Shown here piece after piece: positions 55,501-58,190 of a stretch of DNA of 64,000 bases; position 1 is the first letter of the stretch, and each line of letters begins with the position of its first letter. A model generated the notes under the pieces. That model saw only the letters and a program-made list of their open reading frames with translations. It was not told the origin of the DNA and made no database searches. The position numbers and the translations under genes were made by a program. Origin of the DNA: Ifrita kowaldi (lineage: Eukaryota; Chordata; Aves; Passeriformes; Cinclosomatidae); contig VZRS01014182.1 in assembly GCA_013398055.1 (NCBI GenBank), positions 372,807-436,806 of the forward strand, written 5' to 3'.

Positions 55501-56117
55501 CAAATTACAGGATGTGTGCTTCAACATGAGTTTGGAAGTGGTTGGAGGATTAATGCTATGAGCTAACAAGCTGAATCACACTGTGTCTGATCAGGATGAA
55601 ATCATCCAAGAGCACAGTGGTAGAGATGCTTAGCCACAGCATGTTTTTTTGAAACTCTGCAAGTGCAGTATAGACAAGCCTCTTTAAATTGTTGGTAGTT
55701 AATTTCCCTCTGCCCCCCTTCCTCCCCCCTGGAATTTGAAGTATTTCATGACTTTCCTCATGCTACTATAAATGCTTTTGTCAGAGGCTGGTCATCTGCA
55801 CCACTGAGTTTTAGTGCATCTAGTCCAACCAAGCAAGTGAAAACTTCTCATCTCTAACCCTTAAATATATCATGCTAAAAGGGGAGATTTTTCTGAACTG
55901 CTGATATGACGTGTGAGAACTGCCAAGATATTTAAGCTGAATGATGATTTTTACTCCCAATCCTTGTCTAGTCTTGCTGCTTTTACTTGGGATATAACAG
56001 CAAATAACCATCATGTTTCATTTTTCATAGATGCTACCAGACCTGAAGGCAGACAACCAGAGGCTAAAAGATGAAAATGGGGCCTTGATCAGAGTTATAA
56101 GCAAACTTTCCAAATAA
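7446..56117 (+). CDS. PPP1R12A: PPP1R12A (MYPT1) spliced coding region, 5' part missing
   Basis: MYPT1 is the regulatory and targeting subunit of myosin light chain phosphatase. With the PP1 delta catalytic subunit and M20 it dephosphorylates myosin light chain in smooth muscle and non-muscle cells. ROCK phosphorylation inhibits it, and its C-terminal zipper binds cGMP-dependent kinase. The canonical join is 7446-7564, 13772-13931, 15721-15865, 18059-18133, 18554-18642, 18769-18926, 22564-22685, 25123-25338, 26122-26216, 29193-29315, 31150-31311, 31751-31927, 35561-35651, 37095-37292, 37469-37637, 39646-39764, 40427-40492, 43087-43103, 44275-44416, 45080-45184, 46073-46120, 49485-49535, 56031-56117. 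All introns are GT-AG and all junction phases agree, giving about 910 residues. The translation follows the known vertebrate MYPT1 sequence throughout. The N-terminal roughly 120 residues are outside the window. Residue numbers in exon entries are approximate chicken M133 numbers. Confidence 0.97.
7565..13771 (+). other. PPP1R12A: intron, 6.2 kb
   Basis: This is the largest intron fully inside the window. It is mostly AT-rich unique sequence with no repeat I recognise. It contains a 150-codon open frame at 9452-9904 that resembles no family I know, and a CpG-retaining segment at 11318-11470. The 3' end has a strong pyrimidine tract (about 13737-13761) before the acceptor at 13770-13771. Confidence 0.8.
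11318..11470. promoter_or_regulatory. CpG-retaining intronic block, possible regulatory element
   Basis: GC-rich sequence with several CpGs (for example GCGCACTGG, GAGCGAGTGCTGCGGCTG, GGGCCGTAGG and CCCCGGGTATCTCGG) sits inside an otherwise AT-rich intron. Short frames are open on both strands, as expected from the composition. There is no splice-site pair with coding similarity. A regulatory role is inference only. Confidence 0.2.
13772..13931 (+). CDS. PPP1R12A: PPP1R12A exon: linker helix and ankyrin repeat
   Basis: This 160-nt exon encodes about residues 159-212. It starts GVDIESARKEEERIMLRDAR and includes the hallmark ankyrin segment GGTALHVAAAKGYTEVLK. The first 72 nt form the long helical insert that separates the two ankyrin blocks of MYPT1; after that the TALH ankyrin consensus resumes. 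The phase is 1 in and 2 out: the final AA joins G at 15721 to make Lys. The donor is gtaagt, a strong site. Confidence 0.97.
13932..15720 (+). other. PPP1R12A: intron, 1.8 kb
   Basis: AT-rich unique sequence with no repeat family, RNA gene or additional exon recognised. An ATATATATA run with a following ACATACACAC lies near 15516-15534. The acceptor is preceded by a T-rich tract (ctttta-atttcttcag). Confidence 0.75.
15721..15865 (+). CDS. PPP1R12A: PPP1R12A exon: ankyrin repeat with WTPLHAAAHWG
   Basis: This 145-nt exon encodes about residues 212-260. It reads LLIQAHYDVNIKDYDGWTPL, then HAAAHWGKEEACRILVENLC, with a complete ankyrin consensus. Mammalian MYPT1 has Gly where His occurs in QAHYD, and DNLCDMEMVNKV where this reads ENLCDMEAVNKV, so the substitutions are few. 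The exon ends in phase 0 after the Val codon; the donor is gtagga. Confidence 0.97.
15866..18058 (+). other. PPP1R12A: intron, 2.2 kb
   Basis: Unique AT-rich intron. Small features are a T run at 16671-16680 and a GATGATGATGAT-like patch near 16192-16206. A TC-rich tract (cttcttcctcttctccag) forms the acceptor. No other gene seen. Confidence 0.75.
18059..18133 (+). CDS. PPP1R12A: PPP1R12A exon: last ankyrin repeat cap
   Basis: This 75-nt exon (phase 0-0) encodes about residues 261-285. It reads GQTAFDVADEDILGYLEELQ and ends KKQNL, the capping repeat that closes the ankyrin domain. It is identical to mammalian MYPT1 over most of its length. The donor gtaggt is followed within 15 nt by an (AT)8 run at 18147-18162. 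Confidence 0.97.
18147..18162. repeat. (AT)8 microsatellite next to a splice donor
   Basis: Eight AT units begin 14 nt downstream of the exon end at 18133. Length variation is likely, but no effect on splicing can be judged from sequence. The rest of the 420-nt intron 18134-18553 shows nothing else. Confidence 0.9.
18554..18642 (+). CDS. PPP1R12A: PPP1R12A exon: LHSEKREKKSPLIEST region
   Basis: This 89-nt exon encodes about residues 286-315. It reads LHSEKREKKSPLIESTANMD then NNQTQKTFK. This lies just after the ankyrin domain, in the segment with basic KREKKSP and the SPLIES phosphorylation context. The phase is 0 in and 2 out; AA joins T at 18769 for Asn. The donor is gtaagt. The intron to the next exon is only 126 nt. 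Confidence 0.96.
18769..18926 (+). CDS. PPP1R12A: PPP1R12A exon: acidic region
   Basis: This 158-nt exon encodes about residues 315-368. It carries KETLIMEQEKNASSIESLEQ followed by a long Glu/Asp/Ser run (KADEEEEGKKDESSC, then SSEEEEDDDSESEAET). The acidic stretch is typical of MYPT1 and probably contacts basic surfaces of myosin or PP1. The phase is 2 in and 1 out. Open frames on the opposite strand here are the Ser-rich shadow of the acidic codons. Confidence 0.96.
21771..22096 (-). mobile_element. CR1 LINE 3' fragment (antisense)
   Basis: The + strand starts AGAATCACAGAATCAAAG, the reverse complement of the degenerate CR1 3' terminal octamers. It continues through the CR1 3' region (for example CATGTTGAGGTGGAACTTCC and TTGTCCTGTCACTGGACACC). 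The element therefore lies on the minus strand with its 3' end at 21771. It is a 5'-truncated, diverged copy, as is usual for avian CR1. Confidence 0.9.
22165..22325 (+). mobile_element. CR1 LINE 3' fragment (sense)
   Basis: The sequence follows the CR1 3' end in forward orientation: GAGGTTTCCGAGATGCGACT, then GCCTTGAGCAACCTGAT, then GAGCAGAAGGTTGAATTAGG and CCTGAATGATTCAGTGG. It is diverged and truncated. With the antisense fragment 70 nt upstream it forms an inverted pair with both 3' ends outward. Confidence 0.8.
22564..22685 (+). CDS. PPP1R12A: PPP1R12A exon: Ala/Thr/Ser-rich linker
   Basis: This 122-nt exon encodes about residues 368-408. It reads DKTKTLAANNANTTSTQSAS, then GAVTAPSVAGGQGAPTSPVK and a final Lys. 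Mammalian MYPT1 has the equivalent DKTKPLASVTNANTSSTQ and ends TSPIKK, so this region is less conserved, as expected of a disordered linker. It ends phase 0 at AAGAAG|gtaaaa. This is the junction into which the 24645-24761 cassette would insert. Confidence 0.95.
22686..24644 (+). other. PPP1R12A: intron segment upstream of cassette exon
   Basis: AT-rich, no repeat or RNA gene recognised. A strong pyrimidine-rich tract runs from about 24588 to 24644 and ends TTGGCTTTAG, the acceptor of the cassette exon. Confidence 0.7.
24645..24761 (+). CDS. PPP1R12A: PPP1R12A candidate cassette exon: duplicate PASWR-GLRKTG motif
   Basis: A 117-nt, phase 0-0 exon-like block encoding 39 residues. It has a pyrimidine-rich acceptor (cttaattggctttag) and a strong donor (ATG|gtgagg). 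It reads YDFIPPIMPVVESVDPASWR then QGLRKTGIVLVPNKGEKSM. PASWRxGLRKTG is identical at 11 of 12 positions to PASWRLGLRKTG in the next exon (25123-25338), 361 nt downstream. The Ser-Tyr-Gly that follows it there (equivalent of human Ser445, a NUAK1 site in MYPT1) is Ile-Val-Leu here. Inclusion would add 39 residues in frame between residues 408 and 409 and give two tandem motif copies; replacing the next exon would also keep frame. It is not in the canonical protein I know, so usage is inferred from splice sites, frame and homology. Confidence 0.75.
24762..25122 (+). other. PPP1R12A: intron between the two motif-bearing exons
   Basis: 361-nt intron with gtgagg donor and tgtgttttatag acceptor. 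No further feature seen. Confidence 0.75.
25123..25338 (+). CDS. PPP1R12A: PPP1R12A exon: NUAK/14-3-3 phospho-region
   Basis: This 216-nt exon (phase 0-0) encodes about residues 409-480. It reads FPTSTTKISPKDEERKDE, SPASWRLGLRKTGSYGALAE, ITASKEAQKEKDSAGVMRS and ASSPRLSSSLDNKEK. RKTGSYG holds the serine equivalent to human Ser445 and RSASSPRL the equivalent of Ser472. In the MYPT1 literature both are phosphorylated by NUAK kinases and promote 14-3-3 binding. The donor is gtaata. Confidence 0.97.
25339..26121 (+). other. PPP1R12A: intron, 0.8 kb
   Basis: AT-rich unique intron ending taatgtctttcag. No other feature. Confidence 0.75.
26122..26216 (+). CDS. PPP1R12A: PPP1R12A exon: basic APTIPRRLASTSD segment
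   Basis: This 95-nt exon encodes about residues 481-512. It reads EKDGKGTRLAYVAPTIPRRL then ASTSDIDEKEN. It matches MYPT1 with one conservative change in the DxKGTR segment. RRLAS is a basophilic-kinase context. The exon ends in phase 2 (AG), matching both the central-insert exon and the exon after it, so the insert can be skipped in frame. Confidence 0.96.
26217..29192 (+). other. PPP1R12A: intron, 3.0 kb, upstream of central insert
   Basis: AT-rich unique intron. An ATATATATA run lies at 26229-26239 and TATATATATA near 28470-28479. No recognisable repeat family, exon or RNA gene. Intronic control elements for the alternative exon at 29193 would be expected near its ends but cannot be named from sequence alone. 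Confidence 0.7.
29193..29315 (+). CDS. PPP1R12A: PPP1R12A alternative exon: M133 central insert
   Basis: This 123-nt exon is exactly 41 codons, with phase 2 on both sides. It reads RDSSASSIRGGSSYTRRKWE then EDVKKNSLNEGPTSVNTSYQ. Chicken MYPT1 is known as M133 with, and M130 without, a 41-residue segment at 512-552. This exon has that length, and counting from the Thr695 and Thr850 anchors places it at 512-553. I therefore assign it as the regulated central insert. The SYTRRKWE core is conserved with mammals. The donor AGAAG|gtgtgg is weaker than its neighbours, as expected for a regulated exon. Confidence 0.93.
29316..31149 (+). other. PPP1R12A: intron, 1.8 kb, downstream of central insert
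   Basis: The first 30 nt contain a T run (ctctttttttttt, to 29340), a U-rich element close to a weak donor of the kind that recruits TIA-type splicing factors. The remainder is AT-rich and includes a 17-bp perfect tandem duplication at 30309-30342. Confidence 0.7.
30309..30342. repeat. 17-bp perfect tandem duplication
   Basis: AAATGTACTCATTGCTT occurs twice head to tail (30309-30325 and 30326-30342). It looks like a simple replication duplication inside an intron, with no coding consequence. Confidence 0.95.
31150..31311 (+). CDS. PPP1R12A: PPP1R12A exon: GSFGRRQDDLIS and Ser/Thr-rich linker
   Basis: This 162-nt exon encodes about residues 553-607. It reads GSFGRRQDDLISSNVPSTAS, then TVTSSAGLQKTLPASTNTTT and KSTTGSTSAGVQS. 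It lies within the long disordered, Ser/Thr-rich middle of MYPT1. It is phase 2-2, so it could be skipped with or without the central insert. The acceptor is tgtctctccttcag and the donor is gtaatg. Confidence 0.95.
31312..31750 (+). other. PPP1R12A: intron, 0.4 kb
   Basis: AT-rich short intron with a T run near 31341-31348 and a long pyrimidine tract before the acceptor at 31749-31750. Nothing else seen. Confidence 0.75.
31751..31927 (+). CDS. PPP1R12A: PPP1R12A exon: NRLWAEDSTEKEKD and Thr/Val-rich linker
   Basis: This 177-nt exon (phase 2-2) encodes about residues 607-666. It reads TSNRLWAEDSTEKEKDSVPT, then AVTVPVAPSVVNATATTTAM, then TTATSGTVSSTSEVRERRR. The beginning and the EVRERRR end are nearly identical to mammalian MYPT1, and the Thr/Ala-rich middle is variable. 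The donor is CGGAG|gtgtgt. The opposite-strand open frame is a shadow. Confidence 0.95.
31928..35560 (+). other. PPP1R12A: intron, 3.6 kb
   Basis: AT-rich. A low-complexity TATATAC/GATAGATACATA/TGTGTGTAT patch lies at about 33505-33555. A short duplicated TTCTTAACTA is at 34551-34571. No exon, LINE fragment or RNA gene recognised. Confidence 0.7.
35561..35651 (+). CDS. PPP1R12A: PPP1R12A exon: inhibitory Thr695 site
   Basis: This 91-nt exon encodes about residues 666-696. It reads SYLTPVRDEESESQRKARSR then QARQSRRSTQ. RRST contains the ROCK/ZIPK inhibitory threonine (chicken Thr695, human Thr696) and the adjacent PKA/PKG serine, whose phosphorylation blocks the threonine. The exon ends one codon after the threonine, so the GVTL half of the motif comes from 37095-37292. 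It ends in phase 0; donor ACACAG|gtatag. Confidence 0.98.
35652..37094 (+). other. PPP1R12A: intron, 1.4 kb, with a possible cryptic exon
   Basis: AT-rich intron. The only notable block is 36805-36943, which is bounded by plausible splice sites and described separately. Confidence 0.7.
36805..36943 (+). other. candidate cryptic or poison exon in PPP1R12A
   Basis: A 139-nt block is preceded by ttatttctatag and followed by TATAG|gtagaa. Read in the phase delivered by the Thr695 exon it reaches a stop after about 21 codons. In another frame it stays open to the end, with Ser-rich then basic sequence ending PRSKRKPYR. Its length is not a multiple of three, so inclusion would truncate MYPT1 shortly after Thr695. 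Only splice-site appearance supports it; I know no homologous exon. Confidence 0.2.
37095..37292 (+). CDS. PPP1R12A: PPP1R12A exon: GVTLTDLQEAEKTIGRS and charged helix
   Basis: This 198-nt exon (phase 0-0) encodes about residues 697-762. It opens GVTLTDLQEAEKTIGRSRPT and runs into a long Glu/Lys-rich segment (REQENEEKDKEEKEKQDKEK onward), then DDDYRQRYSRTVEE. The start completes the Thr695 recognition segment. The charged part is predicted to be a single helix or coiled coil. Confidence 0.97.
37469..37637 (+). CDS. PPP1R12A: PPP1R12A exon: Ser-rich segment ending in SRSGTKESER
   Basis: This 169-nt exon encodes about residues 763-819. It reads PYHRYRPTSTSTSSSSTSSL, then STSASSLSTSSQLNRPNSLI and GITSAYSRSGTKESER. 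NRPNSL and GITSAYSR are conserved with mammals, while the Ser/Thr run varies in length. It is preceded by a 176-nt intron and ends phase 1. Confidence 0.96.
37638..39645 (+). other. PPP1R12A: intron, 2.0 kb
   Basis: AT-rich unique intron with a G run (GTTGGGGGGGG) near 39241-39250. An 80-codon open frame at 38089-38331 has no recognisable similarity and no splice support. Confidence 0.7.
39646..39764 (+). CDS. PPP1R12A: PPP1R12A exon: Thr850 ROCK site
   Basis: This 119-nt exon encodes about residues 819-858. It reads EGGKKEEEKEEDKSQPKSIR then ERRRPREKRRSTGVSFWTQD. The ACA codon at 39738-39740 is the ROCK-specific inhibitory threonine (chicken Thr850, human Thr853) in the RRSTGVSFW context. 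Phosphorylation there weakens myosin binding and inhibits PP1. Phase is 1 in and 0 out; donor gtaagt. Confidence 0.98.
39765..40426 (+). other. PPP1R12A: intron, 0.7 kb
   Basis: AT-rich short intron with a pyrimidine-rich 3' end (ttttcctctcccacctctttcaccag). No other feature seen. Confidence 0.75.
40427..40492 (+). CDS. PPP1R12A: PPP1R12A exon: acidic SDENEQDHQSDSEEG
   Basis: This 66-nt exon (phase 0-0) encodes about residues 859-880, reading SDENEQDHQSDSEEGTNRKE followed by TQ. It is the acidic segment directly after the Thr850 region in MYPT1. Because it is phase 0-0, skipping would keep frame. Confidence 0.95.
41130..41433 (+). mobile_element. CR1 LINE 3' fragment (sense)
   Basis: The sequence follows the CR1 3' consensus in order: CCAGCTGGGGATCGGCCTCT, GGAGGTTCAGGTTGGACATC, GGAACAGGCTGTCCAGAGAG, GGAAGTGTTCAAGAA, then GGTTGGACTTGGTGATCTTG and TTTCCAATGCAAATGATTTT at the 3' end. 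It is 5'-truncated. The 73-codon open frame at 41283-41504 is an accidental frame within it. Confidence 0.92.
41437..41482 (+). mobile_element. short second CR1 fragment abutting the first
   Basis: CCAGAACAGGTTGCCCAGAG followed by AAGTTGTAGATGTGG repeats the internal CR1 segment that also occurs upstream at about 41260-41285. This suggests a second insertion or a partial duplication at the 3' end of the first element. Confidence 0.6.
43087..43103 (+). CDS. PPP1R12A: PPP1R12A 17-nt microexon (SDSLSR)
   Basis: A 17-nt exon AGTGACAGCCTTTCAAG lies between cacctcag and gtatgt. It encodes SDSLS plus two bases of an Arg codon finished at 44275. It corresponds to mammalian TDSISR. Phases (0 in, 2 out) join the flanking exons exactly; skipping would shift the frame, so it should be constitutive. 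A very long upstream pyrimidine tract probably compensates for its small size. Confidence 0.93.
43104..44274 (+). other. PPP1R12A: intron, 1.2 kb
   Basis: AT-rich unique intron with no repeat family seen. The acceptor is gcttatcttttacag. Confidence 0.75.
44275..44416 (+). CDS. PPP1R12A: PPP1R12A exon: GDRYDS / GRSGSQSYLEDRKPY
   Basis: This 142-nt exon encodes about residues 886-933. It reads YDTGSLSVSAGDRYDSAQGR, then SGSQSYLEDRKPYCSRLEKE and DSPDFKK. GRSGS corresponds to the region of human Ser910, the third NUAK site, although the following Tyr is Gln here. Unlike its AT-rich surroundings the exon is CpG-dense, with GATCG occurring four times. Phase is 2 in and 0 out. Confidence 0.97.
44417..45079 (+). 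other. PPP1R12A: intron, 0.7 kb
   Basis: AT-rich short intron, acceptor aatattttctcttag. No other feature seen. Confidence 0.75.
45080..45184 (+). CDS. PPP1R12A: PPP1R12A exon: coiled coil start
   Basis: This 105-nt exon (phase 0-0) encodes about residues 934-968. It reads LYEQILAENEKLKAQLHDTN then MELTDLKLQLEKTTQ. It begins the C-terminal coiled coil that mediates dimerisation and binds M20 and other partners. It is almost identical to mammals. Confidence 0.97.
45185..46072 (+). other. PPP1R12A: intron, 0.9 kb
   Basis: AT-rich unique intron. The coding frame runs on past the donor for about 65 codons, but this is intronic and has no homology. Confidence 0.75.
46073..46120 (+). CDS. PPP1R12A: PPP1R12A exon: RQERFADRSLLEMEKR
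   Basis: This 48-nt exon (phase 0-0) encodes residues RQERFADRSLLEMEKR, identical to the MYPT1 coiled coil. The acceptor is tttgtgtttcag and the donor gtgagt. Confidence 0.97.
46121..49484 (+). other. PPP1R12A: intron, 3.4 kb
   Basis: AT-rich unique intron. Short open frames on both strands (for example 46560-46815, 48330-48677) show no similarity or splice support. No repeat family recognised. Confidence 0.7.
49485..49535 (+). CDS. PPP1R12A: PPP1R12A exon: ERRALERRISEMEEELK
   Basis: This 51-nt exon (phase 0-0) encodes ERRALERRISEMEEELK, about residues 985-1001. It is the last exon shared by the two visible 3' ends: it joins in frame either to 51147 or to 56031. The donor is gtaagt. Confidence 0.97.
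49536..51146 (+). other. PPP1R12A: intron, 1.6 kb, upstream of alternative last exon
   Basis: AT-rich. Ends with a long T/C tract (tttttttctcgttttcactcctatttctttgattcctgcag). The 31-nt leucine-zipper cassette described for chicken MYPT1 should lie between 49535 and 56031, but I could not identify it with confidence. Confidence 0.7.
51147..51281 (+). CDS. PPP1R12A: PPP1R12A alternative last exon: second leucine zipper
   Basis: In frame after EELK, this exon encodes 44 residues then TAA (51279-51281). It begins NLHQIKQIQSLKHINERLVT and continues ENRALTRVLAKLSG, ending with the unique tail SCRQLRSVDL. Leucines at exon residues 11, 18, 25 and 32 form perfect heptads. The segment INERLVTENRALTRVLAKLS aligns without gaps with DNQRLKDENGALIRVISKLS of the usual terminal exon, with 12 identities in 20 and the same Leu spacing. 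The acceptor is excellent. The donor-like sequence inside is poor, so it is best read as a terminal exon. It would give an MYPT1 with a different zipper for partners such as PKG I alpha. I do not know whether this isoform is already annotated. Confidence 0.85.
   Translation, partial: NLHQIKQIQSLKHINERLVTENRALTRVLAKLSGSCRQLRSVDL
51282..52495 (+). other. PPP1R12A: putative 3' UTR of the alternative last exon
   Basis: If the 51147 exon is terminal, its UTR would run to the AATAAA at 52467 and be about 1.2 kb. The end is inferred. The interval has no other gene; frames such as 51297-51584 have no similarity. Confidence 0.45.
52467..52472 (+). terminator. PPP1R12A: poly(A) signal AATAAA for the alternative 3' end
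   Basis: AATAAA is followed about 15-35 nt later by a T/GT-rich stretch (TTTATCCTTTTGCTTGGTGT), a normal cleavage-site arrangement. It is the first good candidate after the alternative stop. Confidence 0.5.
52496..56030 (+). other. PPP1R12A: intron segment before the canonical last exon
   Basis: AT-rich sequence with one CR1 fragment (53579-53840). Another AATAAA-type signal occurs at 54975. No MYPT-like exon found. The acceptor before 56031 is catgtttcatttttcatag. Confidence 0.7.
53579..53840 (-). mobile_element. CR1 LINE 3' fragment (antisense)
   Basis: The + strand starts CACAGAATCATAGAATCATT, then GGTTGGAAAAGACCTCCAAG, ATCATCAAGTCC, and CCGCTTCCCTGGGCAGTCTT. This is the reverse complement of a CR1 3' end, including its terminal octamers. 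The copy is truncated and well preserved at the 3' end, so it is probably younger than the 21.8 kb copy. Confidence 0.93.
56031..56117 (+). CDS. PPP1R12A: PPP1R12A canonical last exon: leucine zipper (LZ+)
   Basis: The 87-nt coding part encodes MLPDLKADNQRLKDENGALI then RVISKLSK and TAA (56115-56117), about residues 1002-1029. Leucines at exon residues 5, 12, 19 and 26 form the C-terminal leucine zipper that binds PKG I alpha in the LZ+ isoform. It is identical to mammalian MYPT1. It joins in frame to 49535. Confidence 0.98.
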   Translation: MLPDLKADNQRLKDENGALIRVISKLSK

Positions 56118-56408
56118 AGGGTTTACTACAGCAGCAAGTAACGGTATTGCACATCACTAGTAACTCCAGTGGACCATGGTATGGCAGTCACTGGAAGTGT
56201 GGGAAGATCCTTCGGAGACTGTCATTTTCAGATATCCTGCCAAACACCCTCTTACCTGTGTGTTTTTTTGTATCAAGATCATTGTTTCTGTTAAAATGCA
56301 GCTGCTGAGAAGATAAAATGACTGAGAAATCTTGTTTACAGCCACAGCATAATAAGGAAAGTATTCAAGGCCAGATACGCCTCAGATATTTAACCAGTAA
56401 GCCTTAGT

Positions 56409-56416
56409 TGTACATA
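56409..56416 (+). promoter_or_regulatory. Pumilio-type element TGTACATA
   Basis: Exact match to UGUANAUA, 292 nt after the stop codon. Pumilio binding represses or destabilises mRNAs. Function here is inferred from the motif only. Confidence 0.4.
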
Positions 56417-56907
56417 AACACTTTTACATCAACAAAAGCTTTCAGCTCTCACAGATGACAGTTACTCAATAATGTTTTTGTTGTGCCACAATTCCCATTT
56501 TTTTCCTATACTCAGATTTTCTTTAAGATTTAAGTTTGGATTTTTTTTCCCTTCTAATTTTTCATGTACCAGATTTTCTTGTACAGTGTTTTCACAGCTT
56601 TACCATTTGCAGAGACCACACACCCTTTTAAATTACATAATTCGTGTAGCTAACTAGAGTTGTATTGTCCAACCACCTGGAACAGAGATGTTTGGTGGAA
56701 CATTTGCTTTCACTGTTTGTGCAATATGCATTTATTTCCTATACAAAATGCTTTAAAAGTCAGTTGAAACTAGAAATATTTTAAAAGTCCTGTTTTCTGC
56801 CTTTATTGGTCACTTTAAAAAAAAAAGAAAAAAAAAAAAGAAGTTTGTAGTGAAAGATGTTAGATCCTGTAATCGTCACATTCATTTGAGCAGGTACTGA
56901 GTGATGC

Positions 56908-56915
56908 TGTATATA
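56908..56915 (+). promoter_or_regulatory. Pumilio-type element TGTATATA
   Basis: Second exact UGUANAUA match in the 3' UTR, within TGTATATATAAATG. Two sites in one UTR make regulation more plausible, but the AT-rich context raises the chance of coincidence. Confidence 0.35.
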
Positions 56916-57167
56916 TAAATGTGTACTGGTTTGATTTTTCAGACCACCACGTGGCATGCTTGAATATATTTCCCTATTGCAAATGTCTGTTAATGCAAAT
57001 TAGGCTATCCAGAATAGTGTGTTTAACAAAGTTCGTTAATTTTTATGGTATAAAGAATTTAGACATTGTACATTGTATGGAGCCCTATCTTTACAAAAGG
57101 TCTAAACTATATAAAAACTTTATTATCTTTTTGTCCCATTTTTTTTTCATTTGATAGTGTTCACCAT

Positions 57168-57173
57168 AATAAA
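57168..57173 (+). terminator. PPP1R12A: proximal poly(A) signal AATAAA
   Basis: AATAAA lies within AATAAAAAAATG about 1.05 kb after the stop. Downstream sequence is not clearly GU-rich, so it is a weak candidate for a short-UTR transcript. ATTAAA at 57594-57599, followed by ATTGTGTTCT, is another. Confidence 0.4.
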
Positions 57174-57652
57174 AAAATGCATAAATATAACTGCTTCACT
57201 ACATTTCACATACCTGTATTTATCTGAGTGCTGTCCAAAACTGTTGTGCTAGCCAAAGTAATGTACTAAATCATTTGAAAAGCATAACCCATTACACTCA
57301 CAATAATGTTTATATGCACTGTTGTTGCCATGTGAGAAGGCATCCAATTTGATAACACCATCATGTCAGACCATTTTATACATTTCAGTGGCCTTTAAAA
57401 ACAAAAAAGTACTTAAGCGAAGATCATTTTGTTTAGAAACAGCTTTTATATTTTCACTAAACCATTCAAAATATGACATCCTATTGGCACATAGTTTATT
57501 GCCTAAAACCACTGAACGGATCAGCCATTAAAACAAATTGTACATTGTAAAGCTTGTAGTAGCTATTGTATTATTGATTATATTGTATACTATATTAAAT
57601 GTGAATTTGTACCCCTTCATTTAAAAAGGTCATTGTGTTCTACTGCCTACTT

Positions 57653-57685
57653 GGGTGGGGGGAGGGTTAGCTTTACAGGGGTGGG
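57653..57685 (+). other. G-rich 3' UTR segment with quadruplex potential
   Basis: GGG-T-GGGGGG-A-GGG is followed after 11 nt by GGGG-T-GGG. At least four runs of three or more G are close together in an otherwise AT-rich UTR, so an RNA quadruplex is possible. Confidence 0.4.
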
Positions 57686-58165
57686 ATATGTTTTGGTAAG
57701 GAAGACATGATGTCCTCTCTCTGTTGATTGGTTTTTTGAAGATGTAAGGTTATGCTCTTACTACCAAGCTCAGGATTTTTGATTTTAAAGGTACACAGAT
57801 AGTTTGAGATATCTTATTGTAATTGATCTGTATGAGAGGTGGGTCTGAACAATAGGGACTTCCATTGTCTTATGCTAACATAAAACAAAGAATTGAATGG
57901 CTGCAACGTATTGAGTTCTGTTACAAGACAGTTAGGCATATTCTGGATTATATTTGGTAAAGTTTGGGTGCCTGTGAATGATTAAATACGTGTTTCTAAT
58001 ATTTTAGTGTTTTATATTTAGGTTATTTATTCTTTATATCTAAAAAAATGAATGGCTACTGTGCTATATTGATTTTATTGGTAGTACTGAGCAGACCTTG
58101 TATCTGCATGAAACTAGTTGCAAAACCCACTATTTTGGAAAAAAAAATGTATTTTGACATATACA

Positions 58166-58171
58166 AATAAA
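58166..58171 (+). terminator. PPP1R12A: distal poly(A) signal AATAAA
   Basis: AATAAA in ACAAATAAAATTAATACAAA is followed by a GT-rich stretch (ATGTGTGAAAGTTTT) about 22 nt on. It is the most likely end of the full-length PPP1R12A mRNA. Confidence 0.75.
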
Positions 58172-58190
58172 ATTAATACAAAATATTTTA

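Larger units (their letters stand above)
56118..58190 (+). other. PPP1R12A: PPP1R12A 3' UTR
   Basis: About 2.07 kb of AT-rich UTR up to the distal AATAAA at 58166; the cleavage point is estimated. It contains an A-rich tract at 56817-56840, two Pumilio-type elements, a G-rich segment at 57653-57685 and two earlier poly(A)-like signals. UTR length and end resemble the mammalian gene. Confidence 0.8.
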
